Positions 36,024 through 47,848 are shown, numbered from the stretch's first letter. The stretch is 64,000 bases of DNA from Hygrophila difformis (GCA_030278955.1 JAOANR010000001.1:42000890-42064889), one strand, 5' to 3'. Program-made: numbers and translations. Notes: generated by a model not told the origin, from the letters alone.

Positions 36024-37619
36024 TCAGAGTCAATGTTCCTAAGAACACGGACTCTACATATTCAATTCATTTTCGTGGCTTCATAAATCACATTCTTTTT
36101 GGTATTGGGATAAGATAATCAAAAACTACAAGTATTAAGTTCCCTTGATTGCAGTGTTTAATGAAATGATACTTGCTCACTATATCGGGCCTACAAATCA
36201 AGCATTATTGTCAACCCTTCATGAATATCATGTTTGAAAGATGCAAAGATTAAGTATGAGAATTAAGGTATGCCACGAACATGTTTAATGAAACAAAGTC
36301 TCACATATAAGAGAATCGGAAAGTTCACTCACTCTCAAATGGGGTTTAATCATTGAACGCTCAAAATCAAATTTAATTAAATTATCCCATAAGCTTGCAA
36401 TCAGACCAACTCGCCACCGGCTCATTTCCTCAAGTCGAGATCCTGATGTCTTAGTTAAGGGTTATAACGGGGCATACGGTTGTAACATTAGGTGATGAAG
36501 GGAATTATCGGGCTAAGAAGTGGCAAGGATTAATACTATCATAACTTGGCATTTTATTTAAAATCTATGATCATCAATGTTTCTTCTTTCTTTTGCTTTT
36601 CTTTACTATTGCATGACATTAGACTATGTCTAATTGCTTTGTCATTTGCAATTTATTTGTGTTGAGTTGGATTCAACATCTTGTTTTTTTTTTGATCGGT
36701 TTATAGCATACCGATTAATATATTTTTGATGATCATATATTTAATGCCTTTGATATAATTTATTCGTGCACACTTGGGTTGAATGTATTGGTGTTTTTTA
36801 GAAGGCTAGGAATAATCTAGAGGTATTCAAAGAAAAAATTAGGCTTAAGGCTCGAATTGGTTAATCCTAAAGGGAAAATATTTTTGGGTTTGGATTTCAA
36901 ACGAAGGCCAAAATTTGGTTTTTCTAAGTGCCTCGATCATATGCCCGATTTCGGGAATATGGCATGGTCTTGAATCAGTCCCAATTACAAGTTCTAGTTT
37001 CCTTTAATCAAATTGATTTACACATCAAAGAAAATAAATGAGTAAAAGTGACTCATGGCTCAATTCTCACAAGGTTGGATTGATTCATGTCATACAATAT
37101 TCTCAAATTTAATCAAAGCTTAATTCTAAAAATTTATTCAATCAAAATTTTCAACATGAAGATTTATTACCCAATAAGCTGATCGCATCATTACATTTTT
37201 TTATAGCTCAAAACCTCAGAAATTCATGTCATGCATATTTTCAATTTTATTATCCCAATTTAAAGGTTTGAAAATTTAATCACGAGCCTAAATACAACAT
37301 GTTAATTTAGAACAGATTTATGCATACTTTTTGCTGGTTATTGAATTTAAAGCAGTAAAGAGGCCAACAGCATATTTTTGGCCTGACAGTCACTTATTCA
37401 TCTCGGACTGTCAGACATCTTTTCAAGAGGGGAATAAATAAAAAATTGTTTGCGGATCTCAAAGCTTGAGTTCCATTCGTGGAAAGCAATAAATTACATC
37501 ATTTACAAGAGATTCTTATGCAGTTAGTACGAACCTGCATACACAAAAGAAGAATTCCCTCATATGATGTTTACACTTAAATAAAAATAACATATTTTAG
37601 AATTCATTTTTCTCGGGTC
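36024..37619. other. Non-coding 3' internal region of the giant element
   Basis: About 1.6 kb of AT-rich sequence between the F-box-like ORF and the polypurine tract. No open frame, domain or repeat recognised. Confidence 0.5.
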
Positions 37620-38346
37620 CTAGGGAAAGAAGATTCTGCTCCAGAAGATGAAGTTTGTCAAGTCACATCTCAAGCACCAGCCGTTGTGTTCTCCCGGGTG
37701 TCCTCGCCCCCTTGGGCAGTAGTTCCGAATTGCTAGGCCTTCGAATAGACCAGGGGTGTCCAGGTTATCTGCCAGCCACGAGATGGTGTTGGTGGCTGTG
37801 TAGGCCAGGACTGATCTATCAGTTGCCATTTTTTCGATCATTTTAATCCCTAGAAGCACTTGGCTCTCATCATGCTTACTTAACAACATCAGTCCTCGCA
37901 CAAAGATTGACGCTTTGTGATTATCCTCTATCCCTAGTCGCAGCATTTCGCAGGCTTGCTCTTCATCCCCTCCTGTGAATGCTTCTATTGCCGGGACGAG
38001 CTGAAGATTGAAATTTTTCTGCCTCTATGCATCTTTGCAGAAATTCCTCCTTCTGCCTCCGAATGCCTTGTTGCCACATTTTCACAGAGGAGAGTTCCAG
38101 TTCGCATCGCTTATAGACGACGGTGAGATTGCCTGTGTCCCTCAGCTTTGTGCAAGTTTCCCTAGCTCTGAACACTTCCTTCATTTCGTCCTCTCCGATT
38201 CTGGAGAGGATCTCTCCTAGCAGCTCTAGTGGCAGGTCCAGCAGCTGGGTCCCTCCGGGTACTGGGTCTGGGATCTGGAAAATATTGTCCCTGAAGAGAT
38301 GGGGAGTAATGAATCCAATGTTATAGTTTTCTCGGAAACCATTCAA
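37620..38346 (-). pseudogene. F-box-like ORF carried by the retrotransposon, one frameshift
   Basis: The first frame (38346-37963) contains LLDLPLELLGEILSRIGEDE followed by EVFRARETCTKLRD, the hydrophobic pattern of an N-terminal F-box that would contact SKP1 in SCF ubiquitin ligases. It continues as a charged helical stretch to about residue 117. Coding then resumes one frame over, upstream of the ATG at 37946, within the A/T run near 38014-38025. It proceeds to GGDEEQACEMLRLGIEDNHK, SIFVRGLMLLSKHDESQVLL and a Cys/His-bearing tail (NYCPRGRGHPGEHNGWCLRC). The layout recalls plant F-box proteins of the At2g35280 type. It sits where Athila elements carry an envelope-like ORF. The family match is from motif reading only. 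Confidence 0.6.
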
Positions 38347-38360
38347 GTTTGGAAACCAAC

Positions 38361-38397
38361 ATCCTCACATTTAGAGCTTTGCTCTAGATGTGAGGTT
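38361..38397. repeat. Hairpin with polypurine-tract-like arm before the F-box ORF
   Basis: Arms 38363-38377 and 38381-38395 pair over 15 bases with one G-T, loop TTT. The minus-strand arm carries a TGTGAGGATGT-like motif identical to the tract at 35988. It lies 15 bases before the F-box start codon. Confidence 0.65.
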
Positions 38398-39250
38398 ATT
38401 AAATTTCCAACTTTGAATTTTTTAATATAAAGCATAGGTAAAATAAAAATGGTCATAAACCAAAAATCTTTTTAATGGGCTATAGGGCCCAAAAACTTGA
38501 TTTCCAATTATAAAAATAAAGGGAGATCATTTTTTTAAATTATAAGTGTTGACCAAATTTATTTAATAAAATGTGGGATTTTGTGGTCCCAATTTTTGGA
38601 ATTTTCTAAATGATAGCAGTCCACATGAGGAGAAAAGACTGCTAAACTCCCATTGGGTGTGTGTACTATGTTTCCATAAACAAACATACCTTTATTCCAA
38701 AAGATCTCCGACATGTGAAAGCAAAAATGCCAAAAAGATAACTCACTTGAATGCTTTCTGCCAGATCCCAAGAGTAGATAAACTAACAACATCATGGTGT
38801 TAAAAAATAACACCCTAGTGTTCATCAGTTTATCTTTTCAAGTTTTAAGCTTTAAAATTTTTTAGATCTTGACAGTTTTAAAACAAGGTTCTTGAGGATC
38901 TCAAAAAGACTTCAAAATACTCTTTAAAATCGAGATCATTCAGGACCCATAACAAGAAAAAGACAGTGCACACAAACTACATTATGCGATTACAAGCAAA
39001 AATAAGAACAAGAAACAGAAATGCCCAAACAGAAATCGTGAGCAAGGGGGGAAATGAAGCAATCTTACTCCGATCTTCCCCTTGGAGGAGAGGGAGGCAT
39101 CGGTCCCAAGTTTGGGAACAGTCTGAAAAATCTGGCCATAGTTTCCTTTAGAAGGAGGGTTGGGGTTGTGCGAAGAACACAGTGGTGTTCGTTCGGGAAG
39201 AGGATTTGGTTCAAGAGTGTGGAGAAAGAAGAGGTTCTGAATGTTGAAAA
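38398..39250 (-). other. Possible leader of the F-box ORF
   Basis: No coding signal that I trust. On the minus strand 39250-39060 is pyrimidine-rich (CTCCTCTCC, CTCTTCTTTCTCC), like a plant transcript leader. The remainder is AT-rich. Confidence 0.35.
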
Positions 39251-39277
39251 ATGGAGAGGAGGGAAGGGGAGTGGGGG

Positions 39278-39285
39278 TATAAATA
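39278..39285 (-). promoter_or_regulatory. Weak TATA-like site inside the retrotransposon
   Basis: On the minus strand AATATTTATACC is followed by pyrimidine patches (CCCCTTCCCTCCTCTCC), resembling a plant core promoter. The perfect TATAAATA is on the plus strand, so the direction is uncertain. It lies just downstream of the array at 39296-39616, as the LTR TATA box does. Confidence 0.3.
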
Positions 39286-39295
39286 TTGGTGGGTG

Positions 39296-39616
39296 CAGTC
39301 GCGAAGCTTAGCCCCATGTCGCGGAACCAGCTTTCGCGACTGGGGGGTCTAGCGCCATTACAGGGGCGCCAAACTGGAAGCCAGTCGCGAGGCATGACCT
39401 CACGACTGGGGGGTATCGCGACAGGATATAAGAGGGAGGTGGTCAAAGTGCGAAATGTGGCGCGAGAGTGAAAGCCAGTCGCGAGACCATGTCCCGCGAC
39501 TGGGAGTTGTTTCGCGACAGGATTTGAAAGATGAGAAAGGGGAAGGGAGCCAGTCGCTAGACTTGGTCCCAGTCGTGAGGCGTGGCCTCGCGACTGGTGT
39601 CCAGTTCCGCGACAGA
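39296..39616. repeat. TGTCGCGA / CAGTCGCGA inverted-repeat array inside the element
   Basis: Same motif family as the LTR arrays, with the CAGTCGCG variant common. Example: CCAGTCGCG and CGCGACTGG as a 9-bp stem at about 39475-39503. It lies between integrase and the F-box-like ORF, outside any LTR. Confidence 0.8.
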
Positions 39617-39975
39617 GTTTTTGAATTTTCAAATTTTGATGGATTGGGCCCGAGAGTGATGTTGGGCCTAAGTCCATTTTATTTGAGTTGGACCTGAATA
39701 CACTCAGTCCAAATAAATTCAAAACTACTGGGCTTCATAAATTAAATAATCCACTTGCACAAAATAGGTTGGATCAATTCCATTTATTTGTAAAATTTAT
39801 TCCGGACTTTAAGTTGCTTTAAATTCCGGAAATATTTTCTTAAATTCATGGGATTAATCCAACCGAGAATCTGGTTTTTCCGTGTTACTTTTCTGCTCCT
39901 TCTTTTTGGTGGTTCTGGGATTCCTGTAGGATAGATAAATGAAACGCATTAGATCTTCTCCAAATATCAACATCC

Positions 39976-40006
39976 TCACATTTAGAGTCTTAGTATTCTA
40001 AATGTT
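39976..40006. repeat. Hairpin after integrase
   Basis: Arms 39978-39988 and 39995-40005 pair over 11 bases with one G-T. The flanking AACATCCTCACATTTAGAG matches the hairpin at 38361 and the tract at 35988. Confidence 0.55.
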
Positions 40007-40096
40007 TAGTTGATTTTTGGATACTTCCTTATTAAGAATGAAATAGTATATATGTATGCATATATAATGAAATTTTTATAATTTTGATTGCTGTTT

Positions 40097-40813
40097 TTAT
40101 TGAGTGTAAGCCGGGTCTGCCATTGTGTGGCTCTCTTTTTCCGGATCGAACTGTCTGATGTATTCCTTCAGTCGGTGCCCATTCACCACTATGTTGCCCT
40201 TGTCAGTTCTGATCCTGACGGCTCCATTTGCAAACACTTCTAACACTTCATGTGGCCCTTCCCATCTGGATTTAAGCTTTCCGGGGAACAGCTTCAACCT
40301 AGAATTGAACAATAATACATTTTGACCAACATAAAAGTGGTTAAGCTTAATCCGGCGTTCATGTAACTTCTGGGTCCTCTCCTTATAAATCTGAGAGCTT
40401 TCATAAGCTTGCGCTCGTATTTCCTCAATTTCATTGAGGTCCAACTTGCGTTTGCTTTGAGCAACTTTCGGATCGAAGATAAGCGTTCTGACGGCCCAGT
40501 AAGCTTTATGCTCTAACTCTACAGGCAAATGACAGGCTTTTCCGAAGACAAATCTATATGGAGACATCCCGATGGGAGTCTTGTATGTGGTGCGATATGC
40601 CCATAGAGCATCATTGAGCTTACGTGCCCAGTCCTTTCGGGTTATCCCAACCGTGGCTTTGAGTATATGTTTGATCTCGCGATTTGATACATCGACTTGT
40701 CCACTGGTTTGGGGATGGTAAGGCGTGCCTATCTTATGGAGTATTCCATTTTTACTCATTAAAGTTTCAAAAGATTTATTAACAAAGTGTGTTCCTCCAT
40801 CAGATATCACCAC
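40097..40813 (-). pseudogene. Integrase, C-terminal part
   Basis: The frame continues the integrase after an in-frame TGA at about 40829, just before the conserved FGIPR. It holds the second and third catalytic acids: D in VISDGGTHF, and E in NREIK of [19 protein letters not shown]. The usual Ty3/gypsy plant tail follows ([35 protein letters not shown]). Length and order are normal for the C-terminal half of the enzyme. As it stands it cannot be made in one polyprotein with the N-terminal half without readthrough. Confidence 0.85.
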
Positions 40814-40828
40814 CCTAGGTATGCCAAA

Positions 40829-43015
40829 TCAATTGAAAATGTTGCTCTTGAGAAACTTAATGACTTGGGTACCATCATTGGTTGGTAATGCGACTGCCTC
40901 GACCCATTTGGACACGTAATCGACAACTACCAAGATGTAGTAGTTTCCACCAGATGGTGGGAACGGTCCCATGAAGTCAACGCCCCACACATCGAAGATC
41001 TCAAGTGCGAGAATCCCCTTTTGAGGCATCTCATCCCTCTTGGAGATGTTTCCTAATCTTTGGCATCTGTCACAAGCTTTTACAAATGTCTTGCAATCCT
41101 CATAGATGTGGGGCCAGTAGAATCCACACTCGAGGACTTTATGGGCCGTTCGAGTGTGGCCGTGATGACCTCCGTACTCCGATTCATGGCATTTTTTGAC
41201 AATTTGATAAGCTTCATGCTCAGTTACACATCGCCTGATTATCGAATCAGCGCAGTGTCTGAAGAGATAAGGTTCTTCCCAGAAGTAATTTAATACATCT
41301 CGGTTGAACTTATTCTTGCGATGATTGCTTGAAAAAGGTGGGGTTATTCCGCATGCCAAGAAGTTAGCAATGTCAGAAAACCATGGACACGCTTGATTAT
41401 GCAGATGCAGTGCAAACAGTTGTTCATCTGGAAAGTCCTCATTGACGGCTTTATTGTTTTTATCATTTTCTAATCGAGATAAGTGGTCAGCAGCTCTATT
41501 ATCTCGACCTCGCCTATCTTTTATTATGATATCAAATTCCTGCAACAGTAGTACCCACCTGATTAATCGAGGTTTGGCATCTTGTTTGCTAAACAAGTAT
41601 CTCAGTGCAGAGTGATCTGTGTATACTATGGTTTTCGTACCAATGAGGTACTGTCTGAATTTGTCAAATGCGAAAACCACAGCATACATTTCTTTCTCCG
41701 TGGTGGTGTAGTTGATTTGAGCTTCATTCAGGGCATGACTTGCGTATTGAATTACACAATGTCTCCCGTCCTTATGTTGCCCAAGAACTGCACCTACGGC
41801 GAGATCACTTGCATCGCACATGACCTCGAAAGGTATTGACCAATCGGGTGGTTGTACTATTGGAGCAGAAATCAACATCTTCTTGAGCATGTCAAAGGCT
41901 TGAACACACGCTTCATTTATTACAAAGGAATTTTCTTTACAAAGTAGGTTAGTGAGCGGCTTGGCAATTTTAGAGAAGTCCTTAATGAATCTCCGGTAAA
42001 AACCGGCATGCCCTAAGAAGCTCCTAACTGATTTAATAGAGTTAGGGAGGGGAAGATTAGAAATGACAGAGACCTTAGCTGGATCAACCTCAATGCCTGC
42101 TTTTGAGATGCGATGACCTAACACTATTCCCTCGGTAACCATGAAATGGCATTTCTCCCAATTGAGTACTAGGTTAGTTTCTTCGCATCTCTTTAAAATT
42201 TTAGCAAGATTGGTCAGACATTCTTCAAATGTATCTCCATATACAGAGAAGTCATCCATGAAGACCTCAATGCATTTTTCGATAAATTCGGAAAATATAG
42301 ACATCATGCAACGTTGAAAAGTAGCAGGTGCATTGCAAAGACCAAATGGCATGCGCCTGTAGGCAAAAGTGCCATAAGGGCAAGTAAAAGTAGTTTTCTC
42401 ATGGTCTTCGCTTGAAATAACAATTTGGTTATAACCAGAGTATCCATCAAGAAAACAGTAAAATGCTCTCCCTGCCAACCTCTCAAGCATCTGATCAATA
42501 AACGGCAATGGAAAATGGTTTTTGCGGGTGGCCTCGTTCAGCTTCTGGTAGTCGATGCAAACTCTCCATCCAGTCACTAGCCTGGTTGCGACTTCTTCTC
42601 CTTGCTCGTTTTTGGTTATGCACATCCCTCCTCGTTTTGGCACGATCTGCACTGGGCTAACCCATTTGCTGTCAGAAATAGGATAGATTATACCAGCATC
42701 TAAGAGCTTGATAACCTCTTTCCTTACCACTTCTTGCATGAGGGGGTTCAAACGTCTCTGAGGTTGACGGGAGGGTTTATACTCTTCTTCCATTAAAATC
42801 CTGTGCATGCAAATAGACAGGCTTATTCCTTTTATATCAGAAATGGTCCAACCTATTGCATGTACGTATTTCTTAAGAATGGCTACCAGAGCATTTTCTT
42901 GCTCTTGGGAGAGCTTAGCCGAAAGAATCACAGGTAATTTTTTATTGTTCTGCGAGAAACGCGTACTTGAGATGATCCGGTAATGTTTTAAGTTCAAGCT
43001 CTGGTGGACATTCAA
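40829..43015 (-). pseudogene. Reverse transcriptase, RNase H and integrase N-terminal part
   Basis: A 728-residue frame. RT motifs are at about residues 150-270 ([61 protein letters not shown] with the catalytic DD pair). RNase H follows at about 395-520 ([27 protein letters not shown]). Then come the integrase HHCC zinc finger (H-x-H, CDRCQR) and first catalytic D ([10 protein letters not shown]). The order RT, RNase H, integrase is that of Ty3/gypsy. The frame changes at about 42950 relative to protease, and it ends in a TGA inside integrase. The first about 25 residues of the called frame are not homologous. Confidence 0.9.
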
Positions 43016-43892
43016 TGGAAGGGAGTAGTTTGCGAGAAGTGGATAATGGGAGATCAGATTTACCTTTGGGGCCCTGTGTCAGTACAGGGCCCTCTTCTTC
43101 CTCTTCGGTGCCATCATTCCCTTGTGCAGTGAAATCAGCACCGTCGTATGCTTCAAGGTCTCCGGACTCGGGATCCTCGAAATGGACAGCGCTGCACTGT
43201 TCCTTTGGCTCAGCACCAGCAGTCTTCTGTACCTGCTTTGATAGTTCATTCATCATCATTTCATCATTGTGTCCAGAGTCAAGCTCTCTCTCAAAGTCAA
43301 TCTCCTCTCCACTAACTATTACAGATTTTGATGAACAGAACCCATCATCTGGGTATCTCTGCAATTTCGCCATGTCAAATGTAACTTCTTCATCATCGAC
43401 TCGCAGTGTTACTCGTCCCGCTTTTGCATCTATCAGTGCTCCGCCTATTGCAAGGAATGGTCTCCCTAGGATCAGTGGCATGTCCAAATCCTCCTCTATG
43501 TCTAGAATCACAAAATCAACTGGGAATAAGATATTCCCAGTCTTCACTATGATGTCCTTGAGGATGCCGACAGGCTTCGTGATGGATCTGTCTGCTAATT
43601 GGAGTCTCATCTTGACTGGCTCGACATGTCCCAGCTCGAGGCGTTGCAGCATTGCCAAAGGCATAACATTGATGCTAGAACCAAGATCACAAAGACCTTT
43701 TCCTGCTTTGATTTTCCCGATTTGAATCGGCAGCGTGCAACAGCCTGGATCTTCTTGCTTCACAGAAAGCTTGCGCTGGATGATAGCACTACATGTATTG
43801 TTAAGAACTACCAGCTCTTCCTGCTCAATTCTCCTTTTTCCTGAAACTAATTCTTTCAGAAATTTAGTGTATGCTGGCATTTCAGCTATCAT
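42942..43892 (-). pseudogene. Aspartic protease region of the giant element
   Basis: Residues about 60-75 read GKGLCDLGSSINVMPLAMLQ, where DLGSS stands for the active-site triad as is usual in Athila-type elements. ILGRPFLAIGGALIDAKAGR follows, the conserved second half of the fold. The C-terminal part is acidic and low complexity. It enters from gag through a frame change near 43920 and is followed by another near 42950. It would cut the polyprotein during particle maturation. Confidence 0.8.
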
Positions 43893-43915
43893 TTCGATGA
43901 GAGGAATAGTTATTT

Positions 43916-44233
43916 CTACTTTTGCAGCCTTTTCAGAAATTTCTCAAATTTAAGGTCATGTTCTTGATTTTTAAGTCTGGCCGGGTATGGCACCCTTGGC
44001 ATGAATTTTTTATTAACAGAATGTTTTTGTGGTGAAAGGTCAGAAATTGTACCTTCACCTTTACCAGTTTTTCCACTGAGTTCAGCTGTCTCAGTCTCTT
44101 TTTCTTTTTCTTTTTCTCCTTCCTCCTCTGTTCCCTGATTATCCTTAATACTCTCTTTTTCAGACTCTTTTCCCTGCACTTTTTTGATCTGTGGTCCTGC
44201 CAAAACCCTGCCCGATTTCAACGTGATGGCCAC
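43916..44233 (-). pseudogene. Gag-protease linker in a shifted frame
   Basis: Begins with AITLKSGRVL, the block (often AITLRSGK) that follows gag in Athila-type polyproteins, here one frame away from the end of gag. A long run of Glu, Lys and Thr follows and ends FMPRVPYPARLKNQEHDLKF. The shift at about 44225-44240 lies in an A/C run. I see no standard slippery heptamer, so it is probably a mutation. Confidence 0.7.
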
Positions 44234-46083
44234 TGGGGGTTCTTTTCTGAATTGCTCGGCAAAGTTCCCTGATCTCTTTTCTGGAATTCCTTGGCCATCT
44301 GCGTCACCTGGGTCTCCACGTTTCTTATGGAAGCCTGCAGCTGTGTGTTTATCTTCTTCTGGCTTGAGATGAATTCAGTCATTATGTTCTCAAGTCTAGA
44401 AGGTGGCTTCTGCTGAGGTGGATTCCACTGGTTCTGGGCTTGGTTTTGGTTAGGAACAAATTGGTTTTGAGGCTGGTTTTGATTGGGGACAAACTGATTT
44501 AGTGGCTGCTGGAAATTTTGGAAATTTTGATTCTGAGGTGGCCTGGCTAGAATTTGGGGTTGACAGTTTTGGTTAAAATGCTGGGGCCTTGGCTGGTTGA
44601 ACTGTTGAGGCTGGGTTAACAGGTGCGATTTCAAGGCGTTGTTGTTGGAATATGAGAGGTTAGGGTGCCGGTTTTGGAATCCACCTGCATAGTTGCAGCT
44701 CTCGTTCATCACCTGTTGACAAGCTTCAGTGGGATGTGGACCCTGGCATGATCCACAAACAGGTTCAGCATTTTGAGCTTGTGAGGGGCTCCCAGATTCT
44801 TGATTCAAGGCCAACACAGCCACTTGATCCTTCAATTTTTCCAGTTCAGACTTCCCTGCTGTACCTACAGCACATAAACCATGAGGGGGAGGAGAATCAA
44901 CATCATCAGTTAGAACGGATCTGTTCACACTCATTGTTTCAATCTTGCCCCAGGCCTGATCCATTGGCATGTGGAGCAAATGTTGACCACCAGCAGCATC
45001 AAGCATGTATTTCCAGGATGGGGTCAGACCGCTGTAGAATTTCCTCAATTGTTCCCATTCATGAAAACCATGTTGGGGACATTTTCTGAGTGGGTTGAAG
45101 AACCGCTCCTTTGCGAAATACAGGGATTCGTCTGGCTTCATTTTGAATTCCGCAATTTTGGATCGGCATTCGTCCACCTTGGATTCCGGAAAGTATTTCG
45201 CTAAGAAGTTTCTGATCACTTCTTCCCATGTGGACTTCTGATTGACTGGCAGCGATTTGTACCACGTCCGGGCTCCACTAGACAAAGAGAAAGGAAACAA
45301 TCTCAAACGAATAGTGTTAGGGGATACATTATGATTCTTTATGGTGTCACAAAGCTCCAAGAAGGTCTGCAAATGGTCATGCGGGTCTTCATGACTTGCC
45401 CCCGCAAACTGATTGCTCTGAACGAGATTGATGAGTGCCGGCTTTAATTCGAAATTCCTGGCCAAGAATGGAGCTTGTCCAAGAATGTTCAAATATGGCT
45501 CCAGAATGGGTTGCATATAGTCAGCAGCTGCTGCTTGTTGATTGTTTCCCGGCCCTCCTTGGTACTGTTGTGGGTAAAAGTTCTGATTTGGGAAGTAGTT
45601 TCTGGGATCATTGAAATCATTCGGGTTGGGAGGATTCTGGTGTTGATTGAATTGAGGGTTCTGGTACTGAGGATTCTGGAAGTGTTGGTTGTTTGGATTA
45701 TTCTGGTTGAGTGGGTTATTGAACTGGTTTTGGGGAGGTGGTGGGTTGAGATTTTGATCAGCGATGTTGGGCAGATTTCCTTCATCTTGAATTTCATTCA
45801 ATGGAGGGTCATCTGTCTCATCGCCATCTCCCTCTCGGTTTTCATGAAACGGTGGGGGGTTATTGTCAATGATGACAGGGTTATCGGGAATGATGGGTGG
45901 ATTGTTGCCTGGTAACTGTGCCATGTCTGAAACTCCGCTGCTCGTACTGGAAGAGGATTGTCTTGCACGTTCCCTCCTTTCCTGCTCTTTCCTCTGCTTA
46001 GTGAGGGCTCTGATGTGTCTCGCTTCTCTTTCTATTTCGAGGTTGCGTCGAAGTTCAGGTGGTGTTTCTTTTCTCCGTTGCAT
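44218..46083 (-). pseudogene. Gag polyprotein of Athila-type element
   Basis: A 621-residue frame. The N-terminal 50 residues are highly charged (REARHIRALTKQRKEQERRE). Residues about 95-190 are an Asn/Gln/Pro-rich low-complexity tract. Residues 200-380 contain the retrotransposon gag core (FELKPALINLVQSNQFAGAS, HEDPHDHLQTFLELCDTIK, WEEVIRNFLAKYFPESKV). A short Cys/His motif (PVCGSCQGPHPTEAC) takes the place of a classic zinc knuckle. A second Gln/Asn-rich tract precedes the end. The gag frame itself is intact; only its link to protease is shifted. It would form the particle in the cytoplasm. Confidence 0.9.
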
Positions 46084-46172
46084 ATACAGCTTCGTTCAAC
46101 TAGGTCAGTACCTACAACCATCCCCAGGTTAGAACTGGTGTAGAAGTATTATTTCTCAGAAATCCACATCCA

Positions 46173-46202
46173 CACATTTAGAGCTTTACTGCTCTAAATG
46201 TG
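46173..46202. repeat. Perfect 12-bp hairpin before gag
   Basis: CACATTTAGAGC (46173-46184) and GCTCTAAATGTG (46191-46202), loop TTTACT. Same core as the hairpins at 38361 and 39976. Confidence 0.65.
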
Positions 46203-46304
46203 AGATTGACATTTGAGGCTGGAATATTTTGTTTGGAATAAAATATGTACACTAGCTATGAGTAAATCAGGAGTTTAATTCTCTTATAAAATGGCGCTGC
46301 ATCC

Positions 46305-46322
46305 TCCCTGGCAACGGCGCCA
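46305..46322 (-). promoter_or_regulatory. Primer binding site for tRNA-Asp
   Basis: The minus strand reads TGGCGCCGTTGCCAGGGA directly after the 5' LTR. It is complementary to the 3' end of plant tRNA-Asp(GTC) at 17 of 18 positions by my recall of that tRNA. This primer is the one typical of Athila-type elements. Confidence 0.8.
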
Positions 46323-47848
46323 TGAAACTTTTGACAGATTTCCCGCACGAGTATTTTCTAAAATAAAAGGGATTTAATCCCGGGTTCGATTTTTATTTAA
46401 TGAAACCGATTTATGAAGGCGGAGTTTGGATTAGGGATATATGTATAGGTTGTCACGTTTTTATTACTCGTGTTAAGAAACTGTGGCCCGAAAGCGCACG
46501 GTGTCAAAAATTGCAGTAATTTATAGTAAGACCGGATCGTTCACTGGAGGATGTGCGATAGAAGCAGGGCCCACGTCATTCTATAAGATTTTCAACTCGG
46601 TTACTCAAATCAGTTTGAGAAGTTGACTAACAACTACTTTACTGAAATTAAGCTAGTTAAGAAAGCAATTAAAATTATTCTACAAAACACGTAAAATTCT
46701 ATTCTAGAATGCAGAAGAGTTCTAAGCTATAAAGCAATTAAAATTATTCTAAGAATGCGGTTAAAATTATACCAAGAAAGCAGATTTAAAATGAGACAGA
46801 AAGGACATGAAGAAAATAATAAAAATTGGACAAGATTCAGATAAAGCATTATTAAACTTCCGTTTTTATACACAGATCTTTGCTTGGGATAATTATGTCA
46901 GATAGCTAATTCTCATGCTCTCAGCACTATTTTCCCTTTAACAGACAGGTACTTACAGCATGAGTTTGCATGCTCTTAAGAAAACAAATTCTAAGATACC
47001 ACAGACTTACAACTGCTCCCGTCGGAACGTGTTATTTATCTGTGGTGGACAAGCAACACCTGACAATTCATTAGTTGAAGTGTCAAGTACTACTATCATT
47101 CTCCCATGTCACACCCAAGATTCTAATCAAGCCTGAACTATCCCATAACTCTCAAACCTAGAAGCAGTTCCACTACTTTCTAGACATCCGAGTGACCTCT
47201 AAAGAAATCATTTAAAATCCTATCACTCGGAGGTTTCAAAAGAGTTACCCTGGTAGTATGAGAAGAGCCCCCAGTCAGGATGACCGGATGTGGATCAAGA
47301 ATTCCCGGATCTCGGTGAACCGCTCGCAGTGTTCACTTCCTTCCAGGTGGTTATGAGATACAAACTAATGAAACGAACTAATAAATTAGTTCGCTCCGGA
47401 TGCACTCACTCAGGATTCGAAGATAGGCTTTAGCAGAAGAGGATAGCAGTTGAAAGGAACTCAACCCTATCTTAGAAAATAACCAAGGCCTGAGTGATGT
47501 TCCTCTAGAATTATCCATTACACTGTATTTGGATCCAAGTAGATCCCATCTCGGTGTAATATCCAAAACCAGATTTCCAACACACAGCAATTTTGGAAAA
47601 TAATAGATTTTGAAAATCATTCCCTAAACAGGTACTAGACTCTCAATAAAAACACAGACCCTTTCAGTCTAGATGAGACCTAATCGCTGACTCTGCTTCT
47701 AATTTCCCAAAATCAACCCTCAGTGGAATATGAATTAGTCATAACTGAGGAATTTATCCCTTACTTAGATCCGGATTATGTAAATGAATTTTTGTTGGAA
47801 ATTTAATTTGCAGTATCTGATTAAAATCAAGACTTCTATGTCCAAGGG

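Noticed and set aside
38982..39722. 246-residue minus-strand ORF between integrase and the F-box-like ORF as an envelope protein
   Set aside because: Most of it translates the TGTCGCGA array and pyrimidine-rich leader. No convincing domain, and both strands are open.
43015..43725. 236-residue plus-strand ORF
   Set aside because: Antisense shadow of the protease region; no family similarity and biased to Ser/Pro.
45475..45915. 146-residue plus-strand ORF rich in Val, Ile and Leu
   Set aside because: Antisense of the Asn/Gln/Pro-rich tract of gag, which forces hydrophobic codons.
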